Shown here one piece after another: positions 42,701-51,137 of a stretch of 64,000 nt of DNA. Both the position numbers and the translations under genes were made by a program. This DNA is from Pseudomonas putida. Lineage in GTDB: Bacteria > Pseudomonadota > Gammaproteobacteria > Pseudomonadales > Pseudomonadaceae. Under the pieces are notes generated by a model. It saw only the letters and a program-made list of their open reading frames with translations, had not been told where the DNA came from and made no database searches. Position 1 is the stretch's first letter; every line of letters starts with the position of its first letter. The stretch is taken from NCBI RefSeq assembly GCF_022627325.1, contig NZ_JAETZZ010000001.1, positions 496,001 through 560,000 of the forward strand. The letters run 5' to 3'.

Positions 42701-43240
42701 ATAGGGCAGCTTGCTGCCCATCGGGAACAGGTCGATCAGCGCGCCGCGCACGGCGAACTCGCCATGCTCGTAGACCGTGTCGACGCAGCGATAGCCCGTG
42801 GCCTCCAGGCGCGAGCGCATCTGCTCTACGTCGATGGTCTGGCCGACGTCCAGCACCAGGCTGCTGCCGAGCAAAAAGCGCGTTGGGGCCAGGCGGTGCA
42901 GGGCCGTGGTGATCGGCACCACGAGGATGCCATGGCTCAGCTCCGGCAACCGGTAGAGGCTGGAGATGCGTTGGGAAATGATGTCCTGGTGCGGTGAGAA
43001 CAGGTCGTAGGGCAGGGTTTCCCAATCCGGGAACGGCAGTACCGGAAGGCCGGGGGCGAAGAAGCGCAGCTCCTGCTCCAGACGGTCGGCAGCCTGGCTG
43101 TCGGCCGTCAGCAGCAGGGTGAAGCGGCCAGCGCTGCTGGCGGCTTCGGCGATGGCAAGGCTGAGGGCGGCACCGGGCAGGTTGCCCCAGGTTTGTTTGC
43201 CGGCCGTGGCCGACATTTGCGGTAGGCGCAGAACTGACAC
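39791..43240 (-). CDS. mfd: Transcription-repair coupling factor Mfd
   Basis: Removes RNA polymerase stalled at lesions and recruits UvrA; 1149 aa. It begins MSVLRLPQMSATAGKQTW from GTG 43240. The N-terminal UvrB-like module (LLTADSQAADRLEQEL; FPDWETLPYDLFSPHQDIIS) precedes the polymerase-interaction domain (VHIDHGVGRYLGLAT) and the RecG-like motor (Walker A GDVGFGKTEVAMRA, DEEH in VVIDEEHRFG). The longer open frame up to 44722 runs antisense through gapB and is not used. csiV and the SNF2 gene follow. Confidence 0.96.
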   Translation of the reverse strand: MSVLRLPQMSATAGKQTWGNLPGAALSLAIAEAASSAGRFTLLLTADSQAADRLEQELRFFAPGLPVLPFPDWETLPYDLFSPHQDIISQRISSLYRLPELSHGILVVPITTALHRLAPTRFLLGSSLVLDVGQTIDVEQMRSRLEATGYRCVDTVYEHGEFAVRGALIDLFPMGSKLPYRIDLFDDEIETLRTFDPETQRSIDKVDSIRLLPAREFPMQKEEVTRFKARFRERFDVDFRRSAIFQDLASGIIPAGIEYYLPLFFEETSTLFDYLPSDTQVFSLPGVEQAAEHFWNDVRGRYEDRRGDLSRPLLPPSELFLPVEDCFAQLKQWPRVVVSAEDLEPGVGRERFPARTLPNLAIEAKANQPLAALSDFLDQFDGRVLFTAESAGRREVLLELLERLKLRPQTVESWADFITGSQRLAITIAPLDDGLLLEDPAVALVAESPLFGQRVMQRRRRDKRGEAANDAVIKNLTELREGAPVVHIDHGVGRYLGLATLEIDGQAAEFLTLEYAEGAKLYVPVANLHLIARYTGSDDALAPLHRLGSEAWQKAKRKAAEQVRDVAAELLDIYARRAARKGYAFADPAADYATFSAGFPFEETPDQQNAIEAVRADMLAAKPMDRLVCGDVGFGKTEVAMRAAFIAVHSGRQVAVLVPTTLLAQQHYNSFRDRFADWPVTVEVMSRFKSAKEVASAAADLAEGKIDILIGTHKLLQDDVRFKDLGLVVIDEEHRFGVRQKEQLKALRSEVDILTLTATPIPRTLNMAVAGMRDLSIIATPPARRLSVRTFVMEQNNSTVKEALLRELLRGGQVYYLHNDVKTIEKCAADLAELVPEARIGIGHGQMRERELEQVMSDFYHKRFNVLIASTIIETGIDVPSANTIVIERADKFGLAQLHQLRGRVGRSHHQAYAYLLTPARQKVSADAEKRLEAIANTQDLGAGFVLATNDLEIRGAGELLGEGQSGQIQAVGFTLYMEMLERAVKAIRKGTQPNLEQPLGGGPEINLRLPALIPEDYLPDVHARLILYKRIASAADEEGLKDLQVEMIDRFGLLPEPTKNLMRLTQLKLQAEKLGIKKVDAGPNGGKLEFEAETPVDPLTLIKLIQGQPKRYKFEGATQFRFLVPMERPDERFNTLEALFERLTPQTA

Positions 43241-43423
43241 GGGAGATTGCACTCCAAGCGTTGCGGCAAAGAGACCGATTGTACCGGTGCCGGTGCGTGC
43301 TGTCAGGCTCGGAAAGGGCATGAGCACGGGCTTTGGCTGCCACGACAGGCGCTCATTGCCGGTTACGCGTTGGGGCGTCATAATGTAGCCCCTTTTTTCT
43401 CCCCCTACATGTGGAAGGTTCCC

Positions 43424-44872
43424 GTGACTCAGAAGCCCGACCAGTGTCTTGGTGAGTGGATCGATCGTGAAGCTCTGGCTGAAGCGATGATCCCGCTTAT
43501 CGGTCAGCTCTACCGCAACAACAACGTGGTGAGCTCGATCTATGGCCGCAGCCTGATCAACCGTTCGGTTATCTCGATCCTCAAGGCCCACCGCTTTGCG
43601 CGTCACCGTCAGACCGACGAAACCGAACTGTCCGTCCACGAGACATTCCCCCTGCTCAAAGCCATGAGCGAGCTGAAACTGGGCGCCGCTTCGGTCGACC
43701 TGGGCAAGCTGGCCAACAAGTTCAAACAGCAAGGCAATGGCAAGACCGCCGAGCAGTTCGTGCGTGAAGAACTGGCCGAGGTCGTGGGCCAGCAGAATGC
43801 ATCCGCGCGCAAGGGTACCGACGTTGTCCTGTACGGTTTCGGCCGCATCGGCCGCCTGCTGGCGCGCATCCTGATCGAGAAGACCGGTGGTGGCGACGGC
43901 CTGCGCCTGCGTGCCATCGTTGTGCGCAAGGGTGCCGAAAACGACCTGGTCAAGCGCGCCAGCCTGCTGCGCCGTGACTCGGTGCACGGCCCGTTCGATG
44001 GCACCATCACCATCGACGAAGCCAACAACACCATCACTGCCAACGGCAACCTGATCCAGATCATCTACGCCAAGAACCCGAGCGAAGTCGATTACACCCA
44101 GTACGGCATCGAAAACGCTCTGATCGTCGACAACACCGGCGTATGGCGTGATGCCGACGGCCTCGGTCAGCACCTGGCCTGCCCGGGCGCTGCCCGCGTG
44201 ATCCTCACCGCACCTGGCAAGGGCGCGCTGAAGAACATCGTGCACGGCATCAACCACGGTGACATCACCGCCGAGGACAAGATCATCTCGGCAGCTTCGT
44301 GCACCACCAACGCCATCGTGCCGGTGCTCAAGGCCATCAACGACCAGTACGGCATCGTCAATGGTCACGTCGAAACCGTTCACTCGTTCACCAACGACCA
44401 GAACCTGATCGACAACTTCCACAAGGGCAGCCGTCGTGGCCGCGCCGCGCCGCTGAACATGGTCATCACCGAAACCGGTGCTGCCACCGCTGCCGCCAAG
44501 GCGCTGCCAGTGCTCAAGGGCAAGCTGACCGGCAACGCCATTCGCGTACCGACACCGAACGTGTCGATGGCCATCCTGAATCTGAACCTGGAAAAGGCCA
44601 CCAACCGCGACGAAATCAACGAGTACCTGCGCCAGACCGCCATGCACTCGGAGCTGCACAAGCAGATCGATTACGTCAGCTCGCAGGAAGTGGTTTCCAC
44701 CGACTTCGTAGGCTCGCGCCACGCGGGTGTGGTTGACGCTGAAGCCACCATCGCCAACGATAACCGCGTTGTCCTGTACGTCTGGTACGACAACGAATTC
44801 GGTTACAGCTGCCAGGTGGTTCGCGTGATGGAAGACATGGCTGGTGTGAACCCGCCTGCGTTTCCACGCTAA
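43424..44872 (+). CDS. gapB: Glyceraldehyde-3-phosphate dehydrogenase, GapB type
   Basis: NAD(P)-dependent GAPDH of the long Pseudomonas type, ~482 aa from GTG 43424 (GGAAGG at five bases). An N-terminal extension of ~130 residues (EWIDREALAEAMIPLIGQLY) precedes the classic Rossmann segment VVLYGFGRIGRLLARIL. The catalytic cysteine is Cys293 in SAASCTTNAIV, and GVVDAEATIANDN and WYDNEFGYSCQVVRV follow. A role in gluconeogenic flux is inferred from the family. An in-frame ATG at 43409 is possible. It is divergent from mfd and followed by a strong terminator. Confidence 0.94.
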   Translation: MTQKPDQCLGEWIDREALAEAMIPLIGQLYRNNNVVSSIYGRSLINRSVISILKAHRFARHRQTDETELSVHETFPLLKAMSELKLGAASVDLGKLANKFKQQGNGKTAEQFVREELAEVVGQQNASARKGTDVVLYGFGRIGRLLARILIEKTGGGDGLRLRAIVVRKGAENDLVKRASLLRRDSVHGPFDGTITIDEANNTITANGNLIQIIYAKNPSEVDYTQYGIENALIVDNTGVWRDADGLGQHLACPGAARVILTAPGKGALKNIVHGINHGDITAEDKIISAASCTTNAIVPVLKAINDQYGIVNGHVETVHSFTNDQNLIDNFHKGSRRGRAAPLNMVITETGAATAAAKALPVLKGKLTGNAIRVPTPNVSMAILNLNLEKATNRDEINEYLRQTAMHSELHKQIDYVSSQEVVSTDFVGSRHAGVVDAEATIANDNRVVLYVWYDNEFGYSCQVVRVMEDMAGVNPPAFPR

Positions 44873-44890
44873 TTCGCTTGTAAGGCAATG

Positions 44891-44924
44891 AAAAAACGGG
44901 AACCTTCGGGTTCCCGTTTTTTTT
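44891..44924 (+). terminator. Intrinsic terminator of gapB
   Basis: AAAAAACGGGAACC-TTCG-GGTTCCCGTTTTTTTT: an ideal stem with a UUCG tetraloop and a U-run. Confidence 0.96.
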
Positions 44925-45067
44925 GGCCTGCTGAACCGAACCGGCCTCTACTGTGTCTGTAATGGCCTCATCCCCGGCCAGCTCCACGGCTGGAGCACTG
45001 GCGCCCAATCCATTGGTAAGCCTGTTACGGGCCATGAAGCCGGTGCAGGCAACCGAGAACCCGACTT

Positions 45068-46066
45068 TTGCGCATAGCCCTGCTGTTCATCCTGATGCTG
45101 CTGACCGCCTGTAACCAAGGCCCGACCCTGGAGCGCCTCGGCGGCCCTGCCATGGGCAGCAGCTACAGCATCCAGTACGTCCGCGAGGCAGGCGGGCCCG
45201 CACCTGTCCAGGTACAGGCGGCGGTGGAAACGATCCTGCAGGACATAGATCAACACTACTCGACCTACCGCGGCGACTCTGCGGTGAGCCAGTTCAATCA
45301 GCTCCCCGCCAACCGGTGCCTGGCCTTGCCCTCAGACATGCTCGAGCTGGTCGCCTTCGGCCAGCACCTGGCCGAACAAACCGATGGCGCTTTCGACCTC
45401 ACTGTCGAACCGCTGCTCGACCTCTGGGGTTTTGGCCCTCAGGCCCGCCATGAACAGGTGCCAGAAGCGCAGGCATTGGCCACTGCCCGCCTGCGTGTGG
45501 GCTACCAGCACTTGCGCGTCGAGGGCCAGGCATTGTGCAAGGATGCCCCGGTGCAACTGGACTTCAACAGCATCGCTGCTGGCCACGCCGTGGACCTGAT
45601 TGCCGCGCGCCTGCGTGCCATGGGTATCGCCAGCTTCATCGCCGAAGTGACCGGCGAGCTCAAGGCGGTGGGCCGCAAGCCAGACGGCAGCCTCTGGCGC
45701 ATCGCCCTGGAATTGCCCCGCGAGGACCGCCAGATCGCCCGCCAGGTGATACCGGTCGATGGCCTGGGTGTATCGACCTCGGGTGACTATCGGCACTATT
45801 TCGAGCAGAATGGCCGGCGCTATTCGCACACCTTCGATGCCCGTCTCGGGCGCCCGGTCGCTCATGACCTGGCTGCCGTCACCGTGCTCGATGCCTCGGC
45901 GCTGCAGGCCGACGGCTATTCGACCCTGTTGCTGATCCTCGGGCCGGAGCGCGGCTGGGATTTCGCCATCGCTCATGACCTGGCGGCGGTATTGGTGACT
46001 CGGGCAGAGGGTGGCTTCGTCTCCCGAGCTACGCCCGCTTACCAGCGGGCGCTCAAAGGCAGGTGA
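45068..46066 (+). CDS. apbE: FAD:protein FMN transferase ApbE (lipoprotein)
   Basis: Transfers FMN from FAD onto threonine in Na+-NQR or RNF-type flavoproteins; 332 aa. Signal peptide MRIALLFILMLLTACNQG has a lipobox ending in Cys15, so it is probably anchored in the envelope. Motifs: GGPAMGSSYSIQY, ALPSDMLELVAFGQHLAEQT, VQLDFNSIAAGHAVD, and GVSTSGDYRHYFEQ. The start is an unusual TTG at 45068; a TGA 33 bp upstream prevents a longer protein. It precedes sthA by ~200 bp. Confidence 0.92.
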   Translation: MRIALLFILMLLTACNQGPTLERLGGPAMGSSYSIQYVREAGGPAPVQVQAAVETILQDIDQHYSTYRGDSAVSQFNQLPANRCLALPSDMLELVAFGQHLAEQTDGAFDLTVEPLLDLWGFGPQARHEQVPEAQALATARLRVGYQHLRVEGQALCKDAPVQLDFNSIAAGHAVDLIAARLRAMGIASFIAEVTGELKAVGRKPDGSLWRIALELPREDRQIARQVIPVDGLGVSTSGDYRHYFEQNGRRYSHTFDARLGRPVAHDLAAVTVLDASALQADGYSTLLLILGPERGWDFAIAHDLAAVLVTRAEGGFVSRATPAYQRALKGR

Positions 46067-46270
46067 AAGCGCAAGCAGGGAAGGTAGCTGCCAGGGAATC
46101 GGTGTATGCACATGTAGTGCAGGCAAAATTGGCCTACGACGCGACCAAGGGTTAATGTGCGCGGCGTTCACGCTTGATTAGACTGCACCCGAATTTTCTC
46201 ATGGCGCCCCGGCGGCATGATCGAGTCCCGCGGCGACCATGGCCAGCGGGCCAGTTCTGAAGGAGTACGC

Positions 46271-47665
46271 ATGGCTGTCTACAACTACGACGTAGTGGTG
46301 TTGGGTTCCGGCCCGGCCGGAGAAGGTGCGGCAATGAACGCCGCCAAAGCAGGGCGCAAGGTGGCGATGGTCGACAGCCGTCGCCTGGTCGGTGGCAACT
46401 GCACCCACCTGGGCACCATCCCGTCCAAGGCACTGCGTCACTCGGTGCGGCAGATCATGCAGTTCAACACCAACCCGATGTTCCGTGCCATCGGCGAGCC
46501 ACGTTGGTTCTCTTTCCCGGACGTGCTCAAAAGCGCCGAGAAAGTGATCGCCAAGCAGGTCGCTTCGCGTACCGGCTACTACGCCCGTAACCGCGTCGAC
46601 CTGTTCTTCGGCACCGGCAGCTTCGCCGACGAGCAGACCGTCGAAGTGGTCTGCCCCAATGGCGTGGTGGAAAAGCTCAACGCCAAGCACATCATCATCG
46701 CCACCGGCTCGCGTCCGTACCGCCCGGCCGACATCGACTTCCACCACCCGCGTGTCTATGACAGCGACACCATCCTGAGCCTCAGCCACACCCCGCGCAA
46801 ACTGATCGTTTACGGCGCCGGCGTGATTGGCTGCGAATACGCCTCGATCTTCAGCGGCCTGGGGGTACTGGTCGAGCTGGTCGACAACCGCGGCCAGCTG
46901 CTGAGCTTCCTGGATTCGGAAATTTCCCAGGCGCTGAGCTACCACTTCAGCAACAACAACATCACCGTGCGCCACAACGAAGACTACGAGCGGGTCGAGG
47001 GCCTGGACAACGGTGTCATCCTGCACCTGAAGTCTGGCAAGAAGATCAAGGCCGACGCCTTGCTGTGGTGTAACGGCCGTACCGGCAACACCGACAAGCT
47101 GGGCCTCGAGAACATCGGCATCAAGGTCAACAGCCGTGGCCAGATCGAAGTCGACGAGGCCTACCGCACCAGCGTGCCGAACATCTACGGTGCCGGTGAC
47201 GTGATCGGCTGGCCGAGCCTGGCCAGTGCCGCCCATGACCAGGGCCGCTCGGCAGCAGGCAGCATCGTCGACAACGGCAGCTGGCGTTTCGTCAACGACG
47301 TGCCGACGGGCATCTACACCATTCCGGAGATCAGCTCGATTGGCAAGAACGAGCAGGAGCTGACCCAGGCCAAAGTGCCATACGAAGTGGGCAAGGCTTT
47401 CTTCAAGAGCATGGCGCGTGCACAGATCGCCGGCGAGCCGCAAGGCATGCTGAAAATCCTGTTCCACCGCGAGACCCTGGAAATCCTCGGCGTGCACTGC
47501 TTCGGCTACCAGGCTTCGGAAATCGTCCACATCGGCCAGGCGGTGATGAACCAGCCGGGCGAGCTGAACAACCTGAAGTACTTCGTCAACACCACGTTCA
47601 ACTACCCGACCATGGCCGAAGCCTATCGGGTAGCTGCCTATGACGGCCTGAACCGGCTTTTTTGA
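46271..47665 (+). CDS. sthA: Soluble pyridine nucleotide transhydrogenase
   Basis: FAD flavoprotein that exchanges hydride between NADPH and NAD+, 464 aa. FAD-binding [17 protein letters not shown] near the N-terminus; the disulfide site of related dehydrogenases reads [17 protein letters not shown], with Thr in place of the second cysteine, as is typical for SthA. NAD(P)-binding [18 protein letters not shown]-terminal dimerisation domain. ATG 46271 has AAGGAG five bases upstream. It is convergent with glpQ. Confidence 0.96.
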   Translation: MAVYNYDVVVLGSGPAGEGAAMNAAKAGRKVAMVDSRRLVGGNCTHLGTIPSKALRHSVRQIMQFNTNPMFRAIGEPRWFSFPDVLKSAEKVIAKQVASRTGYYARNRVDLFFGTGSFADEQTVEVVCPNGVVEKLNAKHIIIATGSRPYRPADIDFHHPRVYDSDTILSLSHTPRKLIVYGAGVIGCEYASIFSGLGVLVELVDNRGQLLSFLDSEISQALSYHFSNNNITVRHNEDYERVEGLDNGVILHLKSGKKIKADALLWCNGRTGNTDKLGLENIGIKVNSRGQIEVDEAYRTSVPNIYGAGDVIGWPSLASAAHDQGRSAAGSIVDNGSWRFVNDVPTGIYTIPEISSIGKNEQELTQAKVPYEVGKAFFKSMARAQIAGEPQGMLKILFHRETLEILGVHCFGYQASEIVHIGQAVMNQPGELNNLKYFVNTTFNYPTMAEAYRVAAYDGLNRLF

Positions 47666-47713
47666 GCGGCTCCGGCCGGTGGCCTGAGCCGGTCGGGGAG
47701 ACCGATTTCAGCC

Positions 47714-48430
47714 CTACCCGAGGGTGGTCTTGGCCAAACCGGGAAAGTCTGTAATCAGGCTGTCCACGCCAAAATCAGCGAGCCGGCGCATCAGTGCCGG
47801 CTCGTTGACCGTCCACACCGATACATGCAAACCCTGGCCCTGTGCTTTGAGCAGGCGCTCGGGCGTGCACAGTGTCCAGTTCAATGCCAGCAGATCGCAG
47901 CCATAGTTCTGCGCGACCTTCAGCGGGTCGAGCCAGGCGTACTCGGCGACCAGGCCGCGCTTCACGTCAGGCACCAGTTCCAGCGCAGCGCCCAGTACTT
48001 CCCGCGAGCTCGAGGTGATGGTCACCTTGTCCAGCAGGCCGTACTGCTGTGCCAGTTCCCGAATCGCCAGCACCGTGCTGGCGGCCCGGGTCCGCGAGGC
48101 GCTCTTGACCTCCAGTTGCCAGTGCTCGAAGGGGCATTTTTCGAACAGTTCTTCCAGCCGTGGGATAGGGCAGGGCTGCACATGGCCCGGGCCGCCCCTG
48201 CGCGCATCGTAGGTGACCAGATCGGCTGCCGGGTGTTCCACAACCTTGCCGCGCCGGCCCGTGGTGCGCTTGAGGGTAGGGTCGTGGATGACCATCAGCT
48301 CATTGTCGGCCGACAGGTGCAGGTCAAGCTCGCAGCGGGTGACGCCGTGGGACAGGCACTGACGGAAACTGTGCAGGGTGTTCTCGGGCGCTTCGCCCTT
48401 GGCGCCGCGGTGGCCATAAATGAGGGTCAC
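47714..48430 (-). CDS. glpQ: Glycerophosphodiester phosphodiesterase
   Basis: Cytoplasmic-type GDPD enzyme of 238 aa that hydrolyses glycerophosphodiesters to glycerol-3-phosphate. The TIM-barrel signature is HRGAKGEAPENT with the catalytic histidine, followed by ELDLHLSADNELMVIHD (metal ligands) and WTVNEPALMRRLADFGVDSL. No signal peptide. The GTG start at 48430 has AAGGAAC upstream. It is downstream of the PilZ-like gene in the same direction, with 31 bp between them. Confidence 0.93.
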   Translation of the reverse strand: MTLIYGHRGAKGEAPENTLHSFRQCLSHGVTRCELDLHLSADNELMVIHDPTLKRTTGRRGKVVEHPAADLVTYDARRGGPGHVQPCPIPRLEELFEKCPFEHWQLEVKSASRTRAASTVLAIRELAQQYGLLDKVTITSSSREVLGAALELVPDVKRGLVAEYAWLDPLKVAQNYGCDLLALNWTLCTPERLLKAQGQGLHVSVWTVNEPALMRRLADFGVDSLITDFPGLAKTTLG

Positions 48431-48461
48431 GTTCGTTCCTTCAGGTCAAAAATGAAAAGGC

Positions 48462-49046
48462 TCAGGAGGCAGGGTCGCCCTGTTCCAGCTGCTGGCGCCG
48501 TTGTTGCTGTTGGCGCTGCAGGATGTAGCGTGCCAGCAACTGACGCTGGGCATCGGTCATGTCGGTGAATTCGGTACCCAGTTCGAAGCTGCCATCGGCG
48601 CGCGGGTCGCAGTGGGTGACCTTGCCGCGCAGCAGCAGGCCGTGGGCGCGGGGCATCAACACCATCTTCACTTTGACCCGGGTGCCAGGGGCGATTTGCT
48701 GGGCTTGGGCGAACTCGATGCCACCTTCGGAGATGATCACCCGCTGGGGCTGGCCGATCTCGCCGATCAGGGTTTGCGCGACCACCGCGCTGAGCAAGTC
48801 CAGGCGCTTGTTCTGCGCCCGCAGGAACGCCGCCAGGGTGCGGTCCTTTTCGCTCAACTGACGCAGCAGGTGCTGGGACTCGAAGTCGGACAGGTGCAGC
48901 TCGCTGAGCAGGTTGAACAGTGGTGAATCATCCTGCAACAGTTCTGGCTCAAGGGCTTCGGCCGCGCTCAGGGGGCTGATTTCCAGTGCGATCCGATCTT
49001 CGATGCGGTAGTATTCGCGGCGATCTTCTTCGTCTAATGTCGTCAT
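48462..49046 (-). CDS. PilZ-domain-like protein, atypical
   Basis: A 194-aa protein, MTTLDEEDRREYYRIEDRIA at the N-terminus, which has the RxxxR half of the PilZ c-di-GMP motif (REYYR). Where D/NxSxxG would be expected the sequence reads IISEGGIEF, so binding is uncertain. C-terminal Gln-rich helix (RQQQQRRQQLEQ-like). Region 60-110 is helical (LLRQLSEKDRTLAAFLRAQN). A long antisense continuation to 50219 is not real. It is divergent from lolC; glpQ follows. Confidence 0.82.
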   Translation of the reverse strand: MTTLDEEDRREYYRIEDRIALEISPLSAAEALEPELLQDDSPLFNLLSELHLSDFESQHLLRQLSEKDRTLAAFLRAQNKRLDLLSAVVAQTLIGEIGQPQRVIISEGGIEFAQAQQIAPGTRVKVKMVLMPRAHGLLLRGKVTHCDPRADGSFELGTEFTDMTDAQRQLLARYILQRQQQQRRQQLEQGDPAS

Positions 49047-49139
49047 GGCGAACCCATGGTAGCGGCGGTGGTCCGAGTGTAAAGCCGCCGCAGGCGCCTC
49101 GCCACAAGGACGTTCCCTTTCATCCGAACAAGCCCCGAC

Positions 49140-50390
49140 ATGTTCAGACCTCTTTTCGCATTCATTGGTACGCGCTACACCCGTGCCAAGCGCCGTAATC
49201 ACTTCGTCTCGTTCATTTCCCTGACCTCGATGATCGGCCTCGCCCTGGGCGTGGTGGTGATGATCGTGGTGCTCTCGGTCATGAACGGTTTCGACCACGA
49301 GATGCGTACCCGCGTGCTGGGCATGGTCCCTCACGCCACGCTTGAGAGCGGCCAGCCGATCAACGACTGGCCTGCCCTTGCCCAACAAGTAAAGCAGAAT
49401 CCGCAGGTGCTGGCGGTGGCGCCCTATACCCAGATGCAGGGCCTGCTGACCCACGATGGCAAGGTGCAGAAGGTGCTGCTCAACGGTATCGACCCAGCCC
49501 GCGAGCGTGAGGTGTCGATCATCGACAACTTCATTCAGCAAGGCCGCCTCGACCAACTGGCGCCGGGCGAGTGGGGCATCATGATCGGCGACAAGGCGGC
49601 CGCCAAGCTGGGCGTGGCCATCGGCGACAAGCTGACCTTCGTCGCCCCGGAGGTCAGCGTGACCCCCGCCGGCATGTTCCCACGCATGAAGCGCTTCACC
49701 GTGGTCGGCACCTTCCACGTTGGCGCTGGCGAGATCGACGGTTACCTGGGCCTGACCAACATTGCCGACCTGTCCCGCCTGCACCGCTGGAAGCCGGACC
49801 AGGTACAGGGCCTGCGCCTGAAATTCGACGACCTGTTCCAGGCCCCGCGTGTGGCCTGGAGCATCGCCCAGCAGTTGGGTGAGCAGGAGTACTACAGCCG
49901 CGACTGGACCCGCACCCACGGCAACCTGTACCAGGCGATCCGCATGGAAAAAGCCATGATCGGCCTGCTGTTGCTGCTGATCGTCGCGGTGGCGGCGTTC
50001 AACATCATTTCCACCCTGGTCATGGTGGTCAACGACAAGCGCGGTGACATCGCCATTCTCCGTACCCTGGGCGCCACCCCCGGGCAGATCATGGCCATCT
50101 TCATGGTTCAGGGCACGGTGATCGGCGTGATCGGCACCCTGATCGGAGCCGTGGTCGGTATCCTCGCTGCGCTCAACGTCAGCGCGGCGATTGCCGGCAT
50201 CGAGAAATTGATCGGGCACAAGTTCCTCAACGCTGATGTGTATTTCATCGATTACCTGCCCTCGCAGATCCAGGCCCAGGACGTGTACATGGTCTGCGGT
50301 GCGGCGCTGGTCCTGAGTTTCTTCGCCACCCTGTATCCGGCCTGGCGTGCGGCCCGCACCCAGCCTGCAGAGGCGCTACGTTATGAGTGA
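49140..50390 (+). CDS. lolC: Lipoprotein-releasing ABC transporter permease LolC
   Basis: Inner-membrane subunit of LolCDE, which hands outer-membrane lipoproteins to LolA; 416 aa. One N-terminal membrane helix ([20 protein letters not shown]), a large periplasmic domain (about 50-265), and three C-terminal helices (e.g. [20 protein letters not shown]) with the conserved [20 protein letters not shown] coupling region. It overlaps or abuts lolD. This and lolE are closely related, reflecting duplication. Confidence 0.93.
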   Translation: MFRPLFAFIGTRYTRAKRRNHFVSFISLTSMIGLALGVVVMIVVLSVMNGFDHEMRTRVLGMVPHATLESGQPINDWPALAQQVKQNPQVLAVAPYTQMQGLLTHDGKVQKVLLNGIDPAREREVSIIDNFIQQGRLDQLAPGEWGIMIGDKAAAKLGVAIGDKLTFVAPEVSVTPAGMFPRMKRFTVVGTFHVGAGEIDGYLGLTNIADLSRLHRWKPDQVQGLRLKFDDLFQAPRVAWSIAQQLGEQEYYSRDWTRTHGNLYQAIRMEKAMIGLLLLLIVAVAAFNIISTLVMVVNDKRGDIAILRTLGATPGQIMAIFMVQGTVIGVIGTLIGAVVGILAALNVSAAIAGIEKLIGHKFLNADVYFIDYLPSQIQAQDVYMVCGAALVLSFFATLYPAWRAARTQPAEALRYE

Positions 50391-50397
50391 GTCGCGC

Positions 50398-51081
50398 ATG
50401 AGTGATAAAGCCGTTCTGAGTTGCCGCAATTTGGGCAAGTCCTACGACGAGGGCCCGGAGTCGGTGCAAGTGCTGGCCGGGCTCAACCTCGAGCTGCACG
50501 CCGGGGAGCGGGTGGCCATCGTCGGCAGTTCCGGTTCGGGCAAGAGCACCTTGCTCAACCTGCTGGGCGGCCTCGATCGGCCGACCCAAGGCAGCGTCTG
50601 GCTGGCCGGTGAAGAGCTGTCGGCGCTTGGCGAGCGGGCCCGCGGCCTGCTGCGCAACCGCGAGCTGGGCTTTGTCTACCAGTTCCACCACCTGCTGCCC
50701 GAGTTCACCGCCATGGAGAACGTGTGCATGCCGCTGCTGATCGGGCGCACCGCGATCCCCGAGGCCCGTGAGCGCGCCGAGGCACTGCTCAAGCGTGTCG
50801 GTCTGGGCCACCGCCTGCACCACAAGCCGGCCGAGCTGTCGGGGGGTGAGCGGCAACGGGTGGCCATTGCCCGCGCGCTGGTCAACCGGCCGGGCCTGGT
50901 CATGCTCGATGAACCGACCGGCAACCTCGACCACCACACCGCCCAAGGCATCCAGGAGTTGATGCAGGAACTGTCCAGCGCCTCGCGCACGGCATTTCTG
51001 GTGGTGACCCACGACCTCAACCTGGCACGGCAGATGGACCGTGTGCTGAAACTCGACGACGGTCATCTGGTGGCGATCTGA
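50398..51081 (+). CDS. lolD: Lipoprotein-releasing ABC ATPase LolD
   Basis: ATPase subunit of LolCDE, 227 aa. Motifs: Walker [19 protein letters not shown], the LolD-type signature [19 protein letters not shown], Walker [13 protein letters not shown], and [17 protein letters not shown] chose ATG 50398 ([10 protein letters not shown]); an ATG at 50383 overlaps the lolC stop by 8 bp and is possible. It sits between two permease genes, lolC and lolE, as expected for one operon. Confidence 0.95.
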   Translation: MSDKAVLSCRNLGKSYDEGPESVQVLAGLNLELHAGERVAIVGSSGSGKSTLLNLLGGLDRPTQGSVWLAGEELSALGERARGLLRNRELGFVYQFHHLLPEFTAMENVCMPLLIGRTAIPEARERAEALLKRVGLGHRLHHKPAELSGGERQRVAIARALVNRPGLVMLDEPTGNLDHHTAQGIQELMQELSSASRTAFLVVTHDLNLARQMDRVLKLDDGHLVAI

Positions 51082-51137
51082 GCCGCGTGCACGGGGTGGC
51101 CTGAGCCGCCCCGCAACTTTTTCAGTGGGTGTTTTAC

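Noticed and set aside
39287..42997. Plus-strand open frame of 1236 codons
   Set aside because: It is antisense to mfd, whose motifs are unmistakable. Long antisense frames are expected in G/C-rich DNA with strong codon bias; the translation is rich in His, Gln, Val and Ala and has no domain.
43241..44722. N-terminal extension of Mfd on the minus strand
   Set aside because: Runs antisense through gapB. Mfd length and the conserved start MSVLRLP support GTG 43240.
49047..50219. Extension of the PilZ-like gene on the minus strand
   Set aside because: It is antisense to lolC and adds no PilZ sequence.
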